A DNA stretch of 64,000 bases from Acidobacteriota bacterium. Lineage in GTDB: Bacteria; Acidobacteriota; Terriglobia; Terriglobales; Acidobacteriaceae. The DNA lies in contig JAFDVQ010000015.1 of the NCBI GenBank assembly GCA_018268915.1, positions 96,994 to 160,993 on the forward strand, read 5' to 3'. The notes below the pieces were generated by a model. That model saw only the letters and a list, made by a program, of their open reading frames with translations. It ran no database searches and was not told the DNA's origin. Position numbers and translations under genes: made by a program. Below, in pieces: positions 1 to 9,171 of this stretch (the first letter of the stretch is position 1; the number at the start of each line of letters is the position of its first letter).

Positions 1-122
1 TAGTCGATTCCAAGGCTGACAAGGACGCGGCCTATCTCCGCGCCAACAGTGTGCCCGGAGTGTTCAGCGTCAAAAACTACCTTCAGGTAGCAGGCCAGAC
101 TAGCGAGTCTGACAGCAAGTAA
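1..122 (+). CDS. C-terminal end of a BON-domain protein (partial)
   Basis: Only the last 39 residues and the TAA stop at 120-122 are in the window; the frame is open from base 3. The visible tail contains a pattern of the type A-x-x-V-P-G-V-x-x-V-x-N-x-L-x-V, as at the end of BON domains (small alpha/beta modules of periplasmic, membrane-associated or lipid-binding proteins). A strong hairpin follows 15 bases downstream. The rest of the gene lies outside the window, so the family call is tentative. Confidence 0.5.
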   Translation, partial: VDSKADKDAAYLRANSVPGVFSVKNYLQVAGQTSESDSK

Positions 123-137
123 GCAATCAAACACCAG

Positions 138-171
138 CCGTGAGTCGGGTTCGACCAAACCTGACTCACGG
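138..171 (+). terminator. stem-loop after the BON-domain gene
   Basis: CCGTGAGTC (138-146) pairs with GACTCACGG (163-171), and GGTT/AACC extends the stem inside. There is no clear T-run, so this may be a transcript-end hairpin rather than a canonical intrinsic terminator. Confidence 0.5.
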
Positions 172-309
172 CCGGAGTTCCATCTCCCCTCCTACACAAC
201 TCCCGCCTCTATCTGCTTCTGAATTGGTTGGACGCCCATCTCCCCGATGTGCGACATTTACAGAACTGTAATCATCCAGCCTTTCCCATTCCATACACTT
301 GAGTTCGCT

Positions 310-654
310 ATGCTGAACGATGGTCCCTTGACGATTGATCGCGCCGATGGCAAGAACGCGGGCACCCGAATTTTTCGCCTGAACGGTCCCTTGACTCTTC
401 GCAACCTTTTTGAACTGCAGAGTGAATTGCGAACTGCGGCATTGCCTCCGCTCACTGTTATCGATCTCAGTCAGGTCCCCTACATGGACTCCGCCGGAAT
501 GGGCCTCGTAATGAATCACTATGTGCGTTGCCAGACCAATGGCACAAAGTTGGTGGTATCCGGCGCAAACAGCCGCGTGATGGACCTTTTCAAAGTCACG
601 AAGGTCGACACCGTGCTTCCACTCGCTCCTAGCATCGAAGCCGCCGAAGACTGA
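310..654 (+). CDS. STAS-domain protein (anti-sigma factor antagonist type)
   Basis: This is a 114-residue single STAS domain. It shows the usual order: an initial beta strand, L-N-G-P-L-T, then a hydrophobic strand ending in I-D-L-S-x-V-x-Y-x-D-S-A-G-M-G. In SpoIIAA-like antagonists the Ser of D-S-A-G (here about S61) is phosphorylated by a partner kinase. Such proteins act in the cytoplasm by partner switching with anti-sigma factors. No anti-sigma kinase or sigma factor lies beside it. I chose the ATG at 310 because the STAS fold starts there; an in-frame ATG at 247 would add 21 residues of no recognisable type. Confidence 0.8.
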   Translation: MLNDGPLTIDRADGKNAGTRIFRLNGPLTLRNLFELQSELRTAALPPLTVIDLSQVPYMDSAGMGLVMNHYVRCQTNGTKLVVSGANSRVMDLFKVTKVDTVLPLAPSIEAAED

Positions 655-723
655 ACATCATATCTACTCCGCCTTCGTATCTATCCACTACTAGTCCTTT
701 ACACTGGTTGATGGAACTGAGCG

Positions 724-1587
724 ATGGGCGTTTTCGGCAAAACCCGCACAACACTGGAGATGATCAGGTGGGAGCACTCGATCTTCGCCCTTCCCTTCGC
801 TCTCACCGCGGTGCTTCTTGCAAGTCACGGAACTCCCGGCTGGCGAACACTCGGTTGGATTCTCGTCGCGATGGTCACTGCCCGCTCCTGTGCCATGGCC
901 TTCAATCGCTGGGCCGACGCCGATCTGGACGCCGCCAATCCAAGAACCAGCAATCGAGCCATCCCTGCCGGCCTTCTATCCAGGGAGTTTGTCCTCGGCT
1001 TCACGATCCTTATGGGCCTTGGTTTCGTCGTAGCTGCCTCTCAGCTCAACCGCCTCACCCTCTATCTTGCCCCGCTCGTCCTCATAATTCTCCTCGGCTA
1101 TAGCTACATGAAGCGTCTGACCCGGTGGTCTCACCTGGTGCTCGGTCTGGCTCTTGGCCTTGCACCCTCAGCCGCATGGATCGCCGTTCGCGGCAGTCTT
1201 GACCCGCGCATCGTCGTCCTCACTATCGCCGTAATGCTGTGGGTCGGCGGCTTCGACGTGCTGTACGCGTGCCAGGACTTCGAACACGACCGCAGTGTTG
1301 GTCTTCACAGCATTCCGCAGTCTCTGGGAATTCCCAACGCCTTTCGAGTGGCGCGTATCATGCACCTGACGATGTTCTGCCTGCTCGTTTCCTTCGGATA
1401 CCTCTTTCACTTCGGCATTGCCGGATGGCTCGGCGTCGCCGCTACCGGACTGCTCCTCGCATACGAACACGCCATCGTCTCACCCAAAGACATGAAGCGT
1501 CTCAACGCAGCCTTTTTCACCATGAACGGCGTTATCGCCACGGTCTTTCTGTGTTTCGTTGCTGCCGACATCTGGCTCAGAAAATAG
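724..1587 (+). CDS. mqnP: UbiA-family prenyltransferase, MqnP-like
   Basis: This 287-residue polytopic membrane protein transfers a polyprenyl chain to an aromatic acceptor. The first Asp-rich motif is N-R-W-A-D-A-D-L-D (residues 61-69) and the second is Y-A-C-Q-D-F-E-H-D (about 181-189); both bind the Mg-diphosphate of the prenyl donor. The N-terminal R-W-E-H-S-I-F-A-L-P-F-A pattern fits the UbiA subgroup now assigned to futalosine-route menaquinone synthesis. mqnA lies 35 kb away in this window, which supports but does not prove that role. A 4-hydroxybenzoate polyprenyltransferase (UbiA proper) is the alternative. pheA follows 37 bases downstream on the same strand, so the two may be cotranscribed. 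Confidence 0.75.
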   Translation: MGVFGKTRTTLEMIRWEHSIFALPFALTAVLLASHGTPGWRTLGWILVAMVTARSCAMAFNRWADADLDAANPRTSNRAIPAGLLSREFVLGFTILMGLGFVVAASQLNRLTLYLAPLVLIILLGYSYMKRLTRWSHLVLGLALGLAPSAAWIAVRGSLDPRIVVLTIAVMLWVGGFDVLYACQDFEHDRSVGLHSIPQSLGIPNAFRVARIMHLTMFCLLVSFGYLFHFGIAGWLGVAATGLLLAYEHAIVSPKDMKRLNAAFFTMNGVIATVFLCFVAADIWLRK

Positions 1588-1624
1588 ATATTCTGCCCGC
1601 GAGTCCGCGGAGAAAGTTCTGCCT

Positions 1625-2458
1625 ATGAGAATCGCTATCCAGGGAGAGCCGGGTTCCTTCAGCCACGAAGCGGCGCTCGGTCTCGTGGCGGACGGTGTCA
1701 TCGTACCCTGCGCCCTTTCCGCCGACGTCTTCAAAGAACTCGTCGGAAAATCCGTCGATGCCGCCGTCATCCCGATCGAGAATAGCCTCGCCGGCTCGGT
1801 GCTTGAGCACTTCGACCTTCTTCTTCAGCACGACGTAAAGGTCGTCGGCGAATCGCTCCTCCGCATCCGCCACAATCTCATCGCCATCTCCGGCGCCACT
1901 ATCGGCGACATCGACCGCGTCTTCTCTCACCCGGTGGCGCTCGCCCAATGCCGCCGATTCCTTGCCGAACATCCGAAGATGGAGTCCTACGCTTTCTACG
2001 ACACTGCCGGAAGCGTCAAACAGCTTGTCGAATTGCGCGACAAGCACGCCGGAGCAATTGCCAGCGAGGCCGCCGCTCACTACTACGGCGCGGAAATCCT
2101 CCGCTCCAACATCGAAGATAATCCCGAAAACTACACGAGATTCTTTCTCGTGCGGCGCACCCCCGATGCCGTCACCAATGCCGACTCCAACAAGATCAGC
2201 ATCGCCTTCTCCGTCGAGAATCGCCCCGGCTCGCTGGTCGCGGCCCTGAATGAACTCTCCGCGATCCCTACGAACCTGACGAAAATCGAATCAAGGCCAG
2301 TTCATGGCAAGCCCTGGGAGTACGTCTTCTACGTCGATTGCCAGCTCCACTCGATCGACGAAGGCGCCAAAGCCATCCAGGCTCTCCAACCCCACTGCGC
2401 AATGGTCAAGGAGTTGGGCACCTACCGGGAAGCCACCAAGCCCATATCCATTGACTAG
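1625..2458 (+). CDS. pheA: prephenate dehydratase
   Basis: This 277-residue monofunctional enzyme converts prephenate to phenylpyruvate in phenylalanine synthesis. The catalytic domain (about 1-178) carries I-P-I-E-N-S (49-54), S-H-P-V-A-L-A-Q-C (101-109) and the catalytic T-R-F (171-173). The C-terminal ACT domain (about 192-270) has the Phe-binding E-S-R-P (222-225), so feedback inhibition by phenylalanine is expected. No chorismate mutase domain is fused. The ATG at 1625 follows a purine-rich GGAGAAAG; an upstream in-frame ATG at 1559 lies inside the previous gene and is unlikely. It ends before a bidirectional terminator. Confidence 0.95.
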   Translation: MRIAIQGEPGSFSHEAALGLVADGVIVPCALSADVFKELVGKSVDAAVIPIENSLAGSVLEHFDLLLQHDVKVVGESLLRIRHNLIAISGATIGDIDRVFSHPVALAQCRRFLAEHPKMESYAFYDTAGSVKQLVELRDKHAGAIASEAAAHYYGAEILRSNIEDNPENYTRFFLVRRTPDAVTNADSNKISIAFSVENRPGSLVAALNELSAIPTNLTKIESRPVHGKPWEYVFYVDCQLHSIDEGAKAIQALQPHCAMVKELGTYREATKPISID

Positions 2459-2502
2459 CCTCTACTCTGCAACACGGAAGCGGCCTTGATCTGAGTACAA
2501 AC

Positions 2503-2537
2503 AAAACGGGGGATGGCTCAAAGCCATCCCCGTTTTA
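2503..2537. terminator. bidirectional intrinsic terminator between pheA and the beta-barrel gene
   Basis: AAAACGGGGGATGGCT and AGCCATCCCCGTTTT form a long GC-rich stem with a 3-base loop. A-run and T-run flanks serve the two convergent genes. Confidence 0.9.
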
Positions 2538-2566
2538 TTGTTCCCTCGTTCGCTTGTTCCCTGCCT

Positions 2567-3190
2567 CTAGAAGTGGTACGCCACGCCGATCGCCGGGTAG
2601 TAGATGTTGTACCACTTGTTCGTCGAGAGATTGATCTGGTTCGTCCCCGACCCCTGGCCGAAGTTCGGAACCTTCGTAACAAACCCGCGGAACTCTGCGC
2701 GAATGTCGAAGCTGGGGCTGAGCTCATACGCAATGCCCGCGCCATACAGGCCGCCAACCGACGTCTGCTGTTTCACATCCAGCGACGTGGTTCCGGAGTT
2801 GCGGATTGGAAGGAAAATCAGTGCGCCCGGTCCGCCTTCCACAAACGGATTGAATTTCTTGAACGTAAAGCTCCGAACATAGGCTCCGGAGATCTCCTGC
2901 GTCCGAACCAGCACCTTCACCGTGTTCGTATTGCCGGAGATGAACCGCATTGAGTTCTGGTAAGTGATACCGTAGTTCGCTTCCAGAGCGCTGTTCGGGG
3001 TAAGCATGAACCGGTAGCTCAATAATCCGCCAAATGCTGTATTCGAGTGCACCTGCACGTCTGTGGATGAAGCAACGAAGGGCTCAACAAGGGCTGTCCC
3101 ACTCACACTGATGTCCTGCCGGCTCTCCTGAGCGCGGCCCGCTGCCACACACACTGCCAGCAGAAAGGCAATTACGGCGATCTTCTTCAT
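2567..3190 (-). CDS. secreted outer-membrane beta-barrel-like protein
   Basis: The 207-residue protein starts with a signal peptide (M-K-K-I-A-V-I-A-F-L-L-A-V-C-V-A-A-G, cleavage probably after G-R-A). The mature part alternates polar and hydrophobic residues and ends in an aromatic residue (V-A-Y-H-F), as in OmpA/OprF-type eight-stranded barrels. It probably sits in the outer membrane, and its function is not readable. I place the start at the ATG at 3190 behind GAGGTTC; the frame stays open to 3586, but that extension is Arg/Trp-rich and precedes the signal peptide. Confidence 0.75.
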   Translation of the reverse strand: MKKIAVIAFLLAVCVAAGRAQESRQDISVSGTALVEPFVASSTDVQVHSNTAFGGLLSYRFMLTPNSALEANYGITYQNSMRFISGNTNTVKVLVRTQEISGAYVRSFTFKKFNPFVEGGPGALIFLPIRNSGTTSLDVKQQTSVGGLYGAGIAYELSPSFDIRAEFRGFVTKVPNFGQGSGTNQINLSTNKWYNIYYPAIGVAYHF

Positions 3191-3392
3191 TCGGTCTTGA
3201 ACCTCTTGACTGCTCAACCGTCCGGCTGGCAACCAGGTTGTTGATTCCGGTGCTCCGGTCGTCGCCAGGCACCGCTCTATGCATTGTAAATGGCCAGAAC
3301 GGCTTAGCCTCGGTTCCGGGTGTCGCTGAATGATCTGAATCAATAGACGCAACAACCCTGAAATGGGCACCTCCGACAGAACCCTTTCGCCG

Positions 3393-4316
3393 CTAACCCG
3401 TCCGCTCGACGTGATAGTAGTACGGCGGCCCGTGCTTCTCTGCCATTCCTCGCACCGTCCGCAGGAACGCCCGCGCCGCATGCGACATCGTCGACTGCCT
3501 GCGATGAACCAGCCGAAGCACTCGTTTGAATTCCAGCTCGTCCACCGCCACACGAACCAGCTCCCCAGCCGCCAGTTCATGAGCAATTGTCAGATGCGGA
3601 ACCAGAGCCACCCCGTTTCCCATTGCTACAAACCGCTTGATCGCCTCGATCGTCGGCAGATCGATCCCCATGTTCAATTGCGTCCGGTGCCTCTGAAACG
3701 CCTCGATTACCTTCCTTCGCAGCGGCGATGCCACATTGTGCGCGATAAAGTTCTCTTTCCCCAGGTCTGCAATCGATACCCGCGAGGCTCGAGCCAGCCG
3801 ATGCTTCGGGCTCACGATAAAGGCCAGACTGTCGTTGTAGACAGCAACCGTCTTGAACCGCTCCGGATCCAGCCGGAACGACGTCACGCCAATCTCAAAA
3901 GTCCTGAGACTCAGTTCCTCCGCTATCCGGCTCGCCAGCATGCGATGCACAGAGACGCCAATCTCTGGATGCTCACGCCGGAACTCACCCACCACCTCCA
4001 GCAGGTACATGCAGGTGTACTCATTCGCCGCCAGTTGTAACCTGCCCCTCTCCAGGCTCTTCAATTCATCCAGTGCGCTCGAAGCCTCGCGCCTCAAAGC
4101 CAGCAACCGCTGCGCATAGTCCCGCAACAGTTCTCCGGACGCAGTCAATGACCCGTCCCGCGCCGCCCTGTCAAAGAGCGGTTCGCCTATCGACGCCTCC
4201 AGCTTCCGAATCACCTGGCTGATCGCCGGCTGCGTCCTGTGCAGCCTCACAGCCGCCTTGGAGAAGCTCCGCTCCTCCGCAACCGCCAGAAACGTTTCCA
4301 GTTGTGAAAGTTCCAT
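3393..4316 (-). CDS. LysR-family transcriptional regulator
   Basis: This 307-residue regulator has an N-terminal winged helix-turn-helix (about 3-62, with S-F-S-K-A-A-V-R-L-H-R-T-Q-P-A-I-S-Q-V-I). A two-lobed effector-binding domain follows (about 90-295, with the G-N-G-V-A-L-V-P-H motif). It is divergent from leuA, separated by 283 bp, which is the classic layout for a LysR protein controlling its neighbour. The spacer holds a 20-bp near-palindrome (4495-4514) that could be its site. A role in leucine operon control is inferred from position only. Confidence 0.9.
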   Translation of the reverse strand: MELSQLETFLAVAEERSFSKAAVRLHRTQPAISQVIRKLEASIGEPLFDRAARDGSLTASGELLRDYAQRLLALRREASSALDELKSLERGRLQLAANEYTCMYLLEVVGEFRREHPEIGVSVHRMLASRIAEELSLRTFEIGVTSFRLDPERFKTVAVYNDSLAFIVSPKHRLARASRVSIADLGKENFIAHNVASPLRRKVIEAFQRHRTQLNMGIDLPTIEAIKRFVAMGNGVALVPHLTIAHELAAGELVRVAVDELEFKRVLRLVHRRQSTMSHAARAFLRTVRGMAEKHGPPYYYHVERTG

Positions 4317-4410
4317 CGCGCCTCCAGCACTCGGGCAATCAGTGGCGAGTAATCAGTGATCAAGCCACTCCGGTTCGCAAGCTCTGCGTCGGGTGGCAAT
4401 ACATCACCCT

Positions 4411-4489
4411 TGATCACTGACCCTGACCCCTAACCCCTGACCACTGATCCCTGATCCCTGACCACTGACCACTGACCACTGACCACTGA
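4411..4489. repeat. heptamer array TGAYCMC (about 11 units)
   Basis: Eleven tandem units of the type TGATCAC/TGATCCC/TGACCAC run with 7-nt phasing, broken once by a 6-nt unit at 4418. The last four complete units are identical TGACCAC. Because 7 is not a multiple of 3, the TGA in each unit falls in all three frames in turn. Related arrays occur at 5853, 7039, 13114, 13183, 37766, 44952 and 55112. Confidence 0.9.
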
Positions 4490-4494
4490 GGTTA

Positions 4495-4514
4495 TAAGCA
4501 ATTGTAATCGCTTA
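4495..4514. promoter_or_regulatory. near-palindromic candidate operator upstream of leuA
   Basis: The two 10-bp halves TAAGCAATTG and TAATCGCTTA are inverted repeats of each other at 8 of 10 positions. The AT-rich site stands out from its GC-rich surroundings between the divergent LysR gene and leuA. Its size fits LysR-type sites. Binding is inferred. Confidence 0.4.
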
Positions 4515-4599
4515 CCCAAAAAGAATAACTTTGCCTTATACCGCATCGATCGGCGAAACTAAAGATGCTGGCAACGTCTTCCCCTGGCAGGCGTGACAT

Positions 4600-5805
4600 A
4601 TGACAAACAATCCCAATCACGTTGCATTCTTCGACACCACTCTGCGCGACGGCGAGCAGTCCCCCGGCTGCAGCATGACCACGCAGGAAAAGCTGACCAT
4701 GGCGCACGCCCTTGAAGACCTGGGCGTCGACATCATCGAAGCCGGGTTCGCCATGGCCTCCGAAGGCGACTTCGCCGCCATCGCCACCATTACCCAGGCC
4801 GTGCGAAGGCCCAGGATCGCTTCCCTTGCCCGCGCCAAGACCGAAGACATCGAGATCGCTGCCCGCGCCCTTCAATTCGCGCAGCGCCCCCGCATCCATA
4901 TCTTTCTCGCTTCGAGCGATCTTCATCTCGAGTACAAGCTCAAGATGAGTCGTCAGCAGGCTCTGGACCAGGCCGCCGAGTCTCTTCGTCTCGCCCGCAC
5001 CTTCGTCGACGACGTGGAGTTCTCGCCCGAAGACGCAACCCGCTCCGATCGCGAATTCCTGATTGACATCGTGCGCACCGCCATCGAGGCTGGCGCCACC
5101 ACCATCAACATGCCCGACACCGTCGGCTACTCGACGCCCGAAGAGTACGGCCAGATGTTCCGCGAAGTTCGCGAGCGCATCCCCGCCATCGATGCCGAAG
5201 GCATCATCCTCTCCTCGCACTGTCACGACGACCTCGGCCTTGCGGCCGCAAATTCTCTCGCCGCAATTCAGGCTGGAGCCCGTCAAGTGGAGTGCACCAT
5301 TAACGGCATCGGCGAACGCGCCGGCAACGCAGCTCTCGAAGAGATCGCCGCCGCTCTTCACGTGCGCTCAGAACGCTACGGCGTCACGACCGACATCAAG
5401 CTCGATCAGCTTTACCCGGCAAGCCAGGTGCTCGGCCAGATCATCACCTTCCGCCCGTCACCCAATAAGGCGATCGTCGGAGCAAACGCCTTTGCGCACG
5501 AGTCCGGCATTCACCAGCATGGCATGCTGGCCAATCCGCTCTGCTACGAGATCATGACGCCTACGCTTGTCGGCGTTTCGCGCACGAATCTTGTTCTCGG
5601 CAAGCACTCCGGCCGCGCCGCGCTTCGTCATCGCCTCGAGCAGCTCGGCTATACGCTCTCGCGCGAAGAGCTGCAGCAGACCTACTACCGCTTCGTCGCT
5701 CTCGCCGATCGCAAGAAGAATATCTACGACCAGGATCTGATCGGAATTCTGCCCGATCCCATCCGCGATCGCCGCAGCGAACCAGCCGTAGCTGAACTGG
5801 ATTGA
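4600..5805 (+). CDS. leuA: 2-isopropylmalate synthase, short form
   Basis: The enzyme condenses acetyl-CoA with 2-oxoisovalerate, the first committed step of leucine synthesis. The TIM barrel begins with F-F-D-T-T-L-R-D-G-E-Q-S-P-G (10-23); metal ligands are in S-H-C-H-D-D (H207, H209), and G-I-G-E-R-A-G-N-A and H-E-S-G-I-H-Q-H-G are present. At 401 residues it holds the catalytic and linker regions but lacks the ~110-130 residue C-terminal domain that binds leucine in full-length LeuA (about 510 residues). Classical leucine feedback inhibition is therefore unlikely. It opens the leuABCD-ilvD-ilvBN-ilvC run. A 12-codon reading frame (4565-4603) ends in a TGA overlapping its ATG. Confidence 0.93.
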   Translation: MTNNPNHVAFFDTTLRDGEQSPGCSMTTQEKLTMAHALEDLGVDIIEAGFAMASEGDFAAIATITQAVRRPRIASLARAKTEDIEIAARALQFAQRPRIHIFLASSDLHLEYKLKMSRQQALDQAAESLRLARTFVDDVEFSPEDATRSDREFLIDIVRTAIEAGATTINMPDTVGYSTPEEYGQMFREVRERIPAIDAEGIILSSHCHDDLGLAAANSLAAIQAGARQVECTINGIGERAGNAALEEIAAALHVRSERYGVTTDIKLDQLYPASQVLGQIITFRPSPNKAIVGANAFAHESGIHQHGMLANPLCYEIMTPTLVGVSRTNLVLGKHSGRAALRHRLEQLGYTLSREELQQTYYRFVALADRKKNIYDQDLIGILPDPIRDRRSEPAVAELD

Positions 5806-5852
5806 TTAGTACCCCTACCGGTTTTGGCGATTCGACGCACCGGCTCGCTTTC

Positions 5853-5880
5853 TGATCACTGATCACTGAACACTGACCAC
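5853..5880. repeat. heptamer array TGAYCMC between leuA and leuB
   Basis: Four exact 7-nt units (TGATCAC, TGATCAC, TGAACAC, TGACCAC) lie just before the leuB ribosome binding site. Stops at 5853, 5860 and 5867 cover all three frames. Confidence 0.85.
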
Positions 5881-5896
5881 TTTCATCGGGAGATTA

Positions 5897-6988
5897 ATGA
5901 ACCTCAAGATCCTAGTCACCGCCGGCGACGGCATCGGCCCCGAAGTCACCAATGAAGCAGTCTCCGTTCTGCGCGATGTCGCAGAACTCGGCGGCCACAC
6001 CATCCAGATCGATGAAAAGCGAATCGGCGGCGTCGCCATCGTCAAAGACGGCACGCCTCTTCCTCAAGAGACCCTTGACGCAGCCCTCGCCAGCGACGCA
6101 GTTCTCCTCGGTGCAGTTGGCGGAAACGAATTCAATTCGCTTGCGCCCGACAAGCGTCCCGAAGCCGGCCTTCTTCAGATTCGCGCAGCGCTCGGCGGAT
6201 TTGCGAACCTCCGCCCCGCGTTCGCCTTCAAGGAGCTCGCCGTCAACAGCCCGCTCCGTCCTGAAATCGTCGACGGTGCCGACATCCTCTTCGTTCGCGA
6301 ACTTCTCGGCGGCCTCTACTTCGGTCAGCCCCGCGAGTGGAACCGTCAGAGCGGCGAAGCGCTGAACACCATGCGTTACACCCGCAGCGAAGTAGCCCGC
6401 GTTGCCCACATCGCCTTCCAACTCGCGCAGAAGCGCCGCAAGAAACTTACCAGTGTCGACAAGGCCAACGTCCTCGAAGTCTCGCAGCTCTGGCGCGACA
6501 CTGTGAACCAGGTTGCCGCCGGGTTCCCCGACGTCACCGTCGAGCATCAATATGTCGACGCGATGGCCATGCACCTCATGAACCAGCCGCGCAACTACGA
6601 CGTCGTCCTCACCGAGAATCTCTTCGGCGATATTCTCAGCGACGAATCCGCGGTCATCACCGGCTCGCTCGGAATGCTGCCTTCGGCCACCATCGGCGGC
6701 AAAGTCAATCTCTACGAACCGGTCCACGGCTCCGCGCCCGACATCGCCGGCAAAGGACTCGCCAATCCGCTCGGCGCAATCCTCACCGGCGCCCTGATTC
6801 TGCGCCACTCTGCCGGCCTCGAAGCCGAAGCTGCTGCAATCGAATCGTCGGTGCGCAAGGTCCTTGAACAGGGCTTCCGCACACCCGACCTCGCCCGTTC
6901 CAACCCGCAGGGCTTCACCGTCCTGTCGACAAAGGACATGGGCGCCAAGGTCCGCGAAACAGTCAAGACGCTTCTGGTCAGTGCATAG
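5897..6988 (+). CDS. leuB: 3-isopropylmalate dehydrogenase
   Basis: This 363-residue enzyme oxidatively decarboxylates 3-isopropylmalate with NAD+. The beta-decarboxylating dehydrogenase signature is complete: G-D-G-I-G-P-E (residues 10-16), L-L-G-A-V-G-G near the NAD pocket, the Arg-rich substrate site, S-D-E-S-A-V-I-T-G-S-L-G with metal-binding Asp, and E-P-V-H-G-S-A-P-D-I-A-G-K. Length matches bacterial LeuB. A good ribosome binding site (GGGAG) stands 8 bases before the ATG. Confidence 0.96.
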   Translation: MNLKILVTAGDGIGPEVTNEAVSVLRDVAELGGHTIQIDEKRIGGVAIVKDGTPLPQETLDAALASDAVLLGAVGGNEFNSLAPDKRPEAGLLQIRAALGGFANLRPAFAFKELAVNSPLRPEIVDGADILFVRELLGGLYFGQPREWNRQSGEALNTMRYTRSEVARVAHIAFQLAQKRRKKLTSVDKANVLEVSQLWRDTVNQVAAGFPDVTVEHQYVDAMAMHLMNQPRNYDVVLTENLFGDILSDESAVITGSLGMLPSATIGGKVNLYEPVHGSAPDIAGKGLANPLGAILTGALILRHSAGLEAEAAAIESSVRKVLEQGFRTPDLARSNPQGFTVLSTKDMGAKVRETVKTLLVSA

Positions 6989-7038
6989 CAACTTCACGCA
7001 GCTTCGCAAAGCAGAAAGCGCACTCGCAATCAATACGC

Positions 7039-7073
7039 AACTGAGAACTGACAACTGTTAACTGAGAACTGAT
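7039..7073. repeat. heptamer array AACTGAN between leuB and leuC
   Basis: Five 7-nt units (AACTGAG, AACTGAC, AACTGTT, AACTGAG, AACTGAT) end five bases before the leuC ATG. The sequence differs from the TGAYCMC arrays but keeps the 7-nt period and the TGA in four of five units. Confidence 0.85.
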
Positions 7074-7078
7074 TTCTT

Positions 7079-8508
<1,430 letters not shown>

Positions 8509-8509
<1 letters not shown>

Positions 8510-9120
8510 TGGAAGCCTTCAAGACTTTGACATCCACCGTCGCTCCCCTCGACCGCACCAACGTCGACACCGACCAGATCATTCCCAAGCAGTTCCTCAA
8601 GCGAATTGAGCGCACCGGCTATGGCGACTTCCTCTTCTTCGACTGGCGTCAGACGCCGGAAGGAAAGCCACTGCCTGAGTTCGTCCTCAACGACCCGCGT
8701 TACAAGGACGCGAAGATCCTCATCGCCGGCAAGAACTTCGGTTGCGGTTCCAGCCGCGAGCACGCCGCATGGGCGCTCAGCGACTTCGGCTTCCGCGTCG
8801 TCATCGCGCCAACCTTTGCTGACATCTTCTTCTCCAACGCCGGCAAAAATGGAATCGTCCTCGTTCGCCTGAGCGAAAGCGAGGTCGAAACGCTCCTCCG
8901 CAACTCGCAGACCATCCCCGGCTATAAGCTCACCGTTTCCCTTCAAGACCAAACCGTAATCGACGACCGCGGCTTCAAGGCGACATTCGAAGTCGATCCG
9001 TTCCGCAAATACTGTCTCCTCGAAGGTCTCGACGACATCGGCCTCACCCTGCGCCACGCCGCAGAACTCGACAAATACGAAACCGAACACAACAAAGCCA
9101 CCTGGCTCCAAGCCAAGTAG
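8509..9120 (+). CDS. leuD: 3-isopropylmalate dehydratase, small subunit
   Basis: This 203-residue subunit supplies the swivel domain of the LeuCD isomerase. It begins with the typical V-A-P-L-D-R-T-N-V-D-T-D-Q-I-I-P-K-Q-F-L-K and carries F-G-C-G-S-S-R-E-H-A-A-W-A-L, the substrate-binding loop. Length matches the bacterial family. The start overlaps the stop of leuC, with AGGAGG just upstream inside leuC. Confidence 0.96.
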
Positions 9121-9171
9121 AAGCGCAACTCTTCAATAGCTCCGCTTGAACGGACTCAACCAAGGATTGAG

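Noticed and set aside
5912..7054. A 380-codon minus-strand frame opposite leuB
   Set aside because: Antisense shadow of leuB; similar long shadows oppose leuC, ilvD, ilvB and ftsY.
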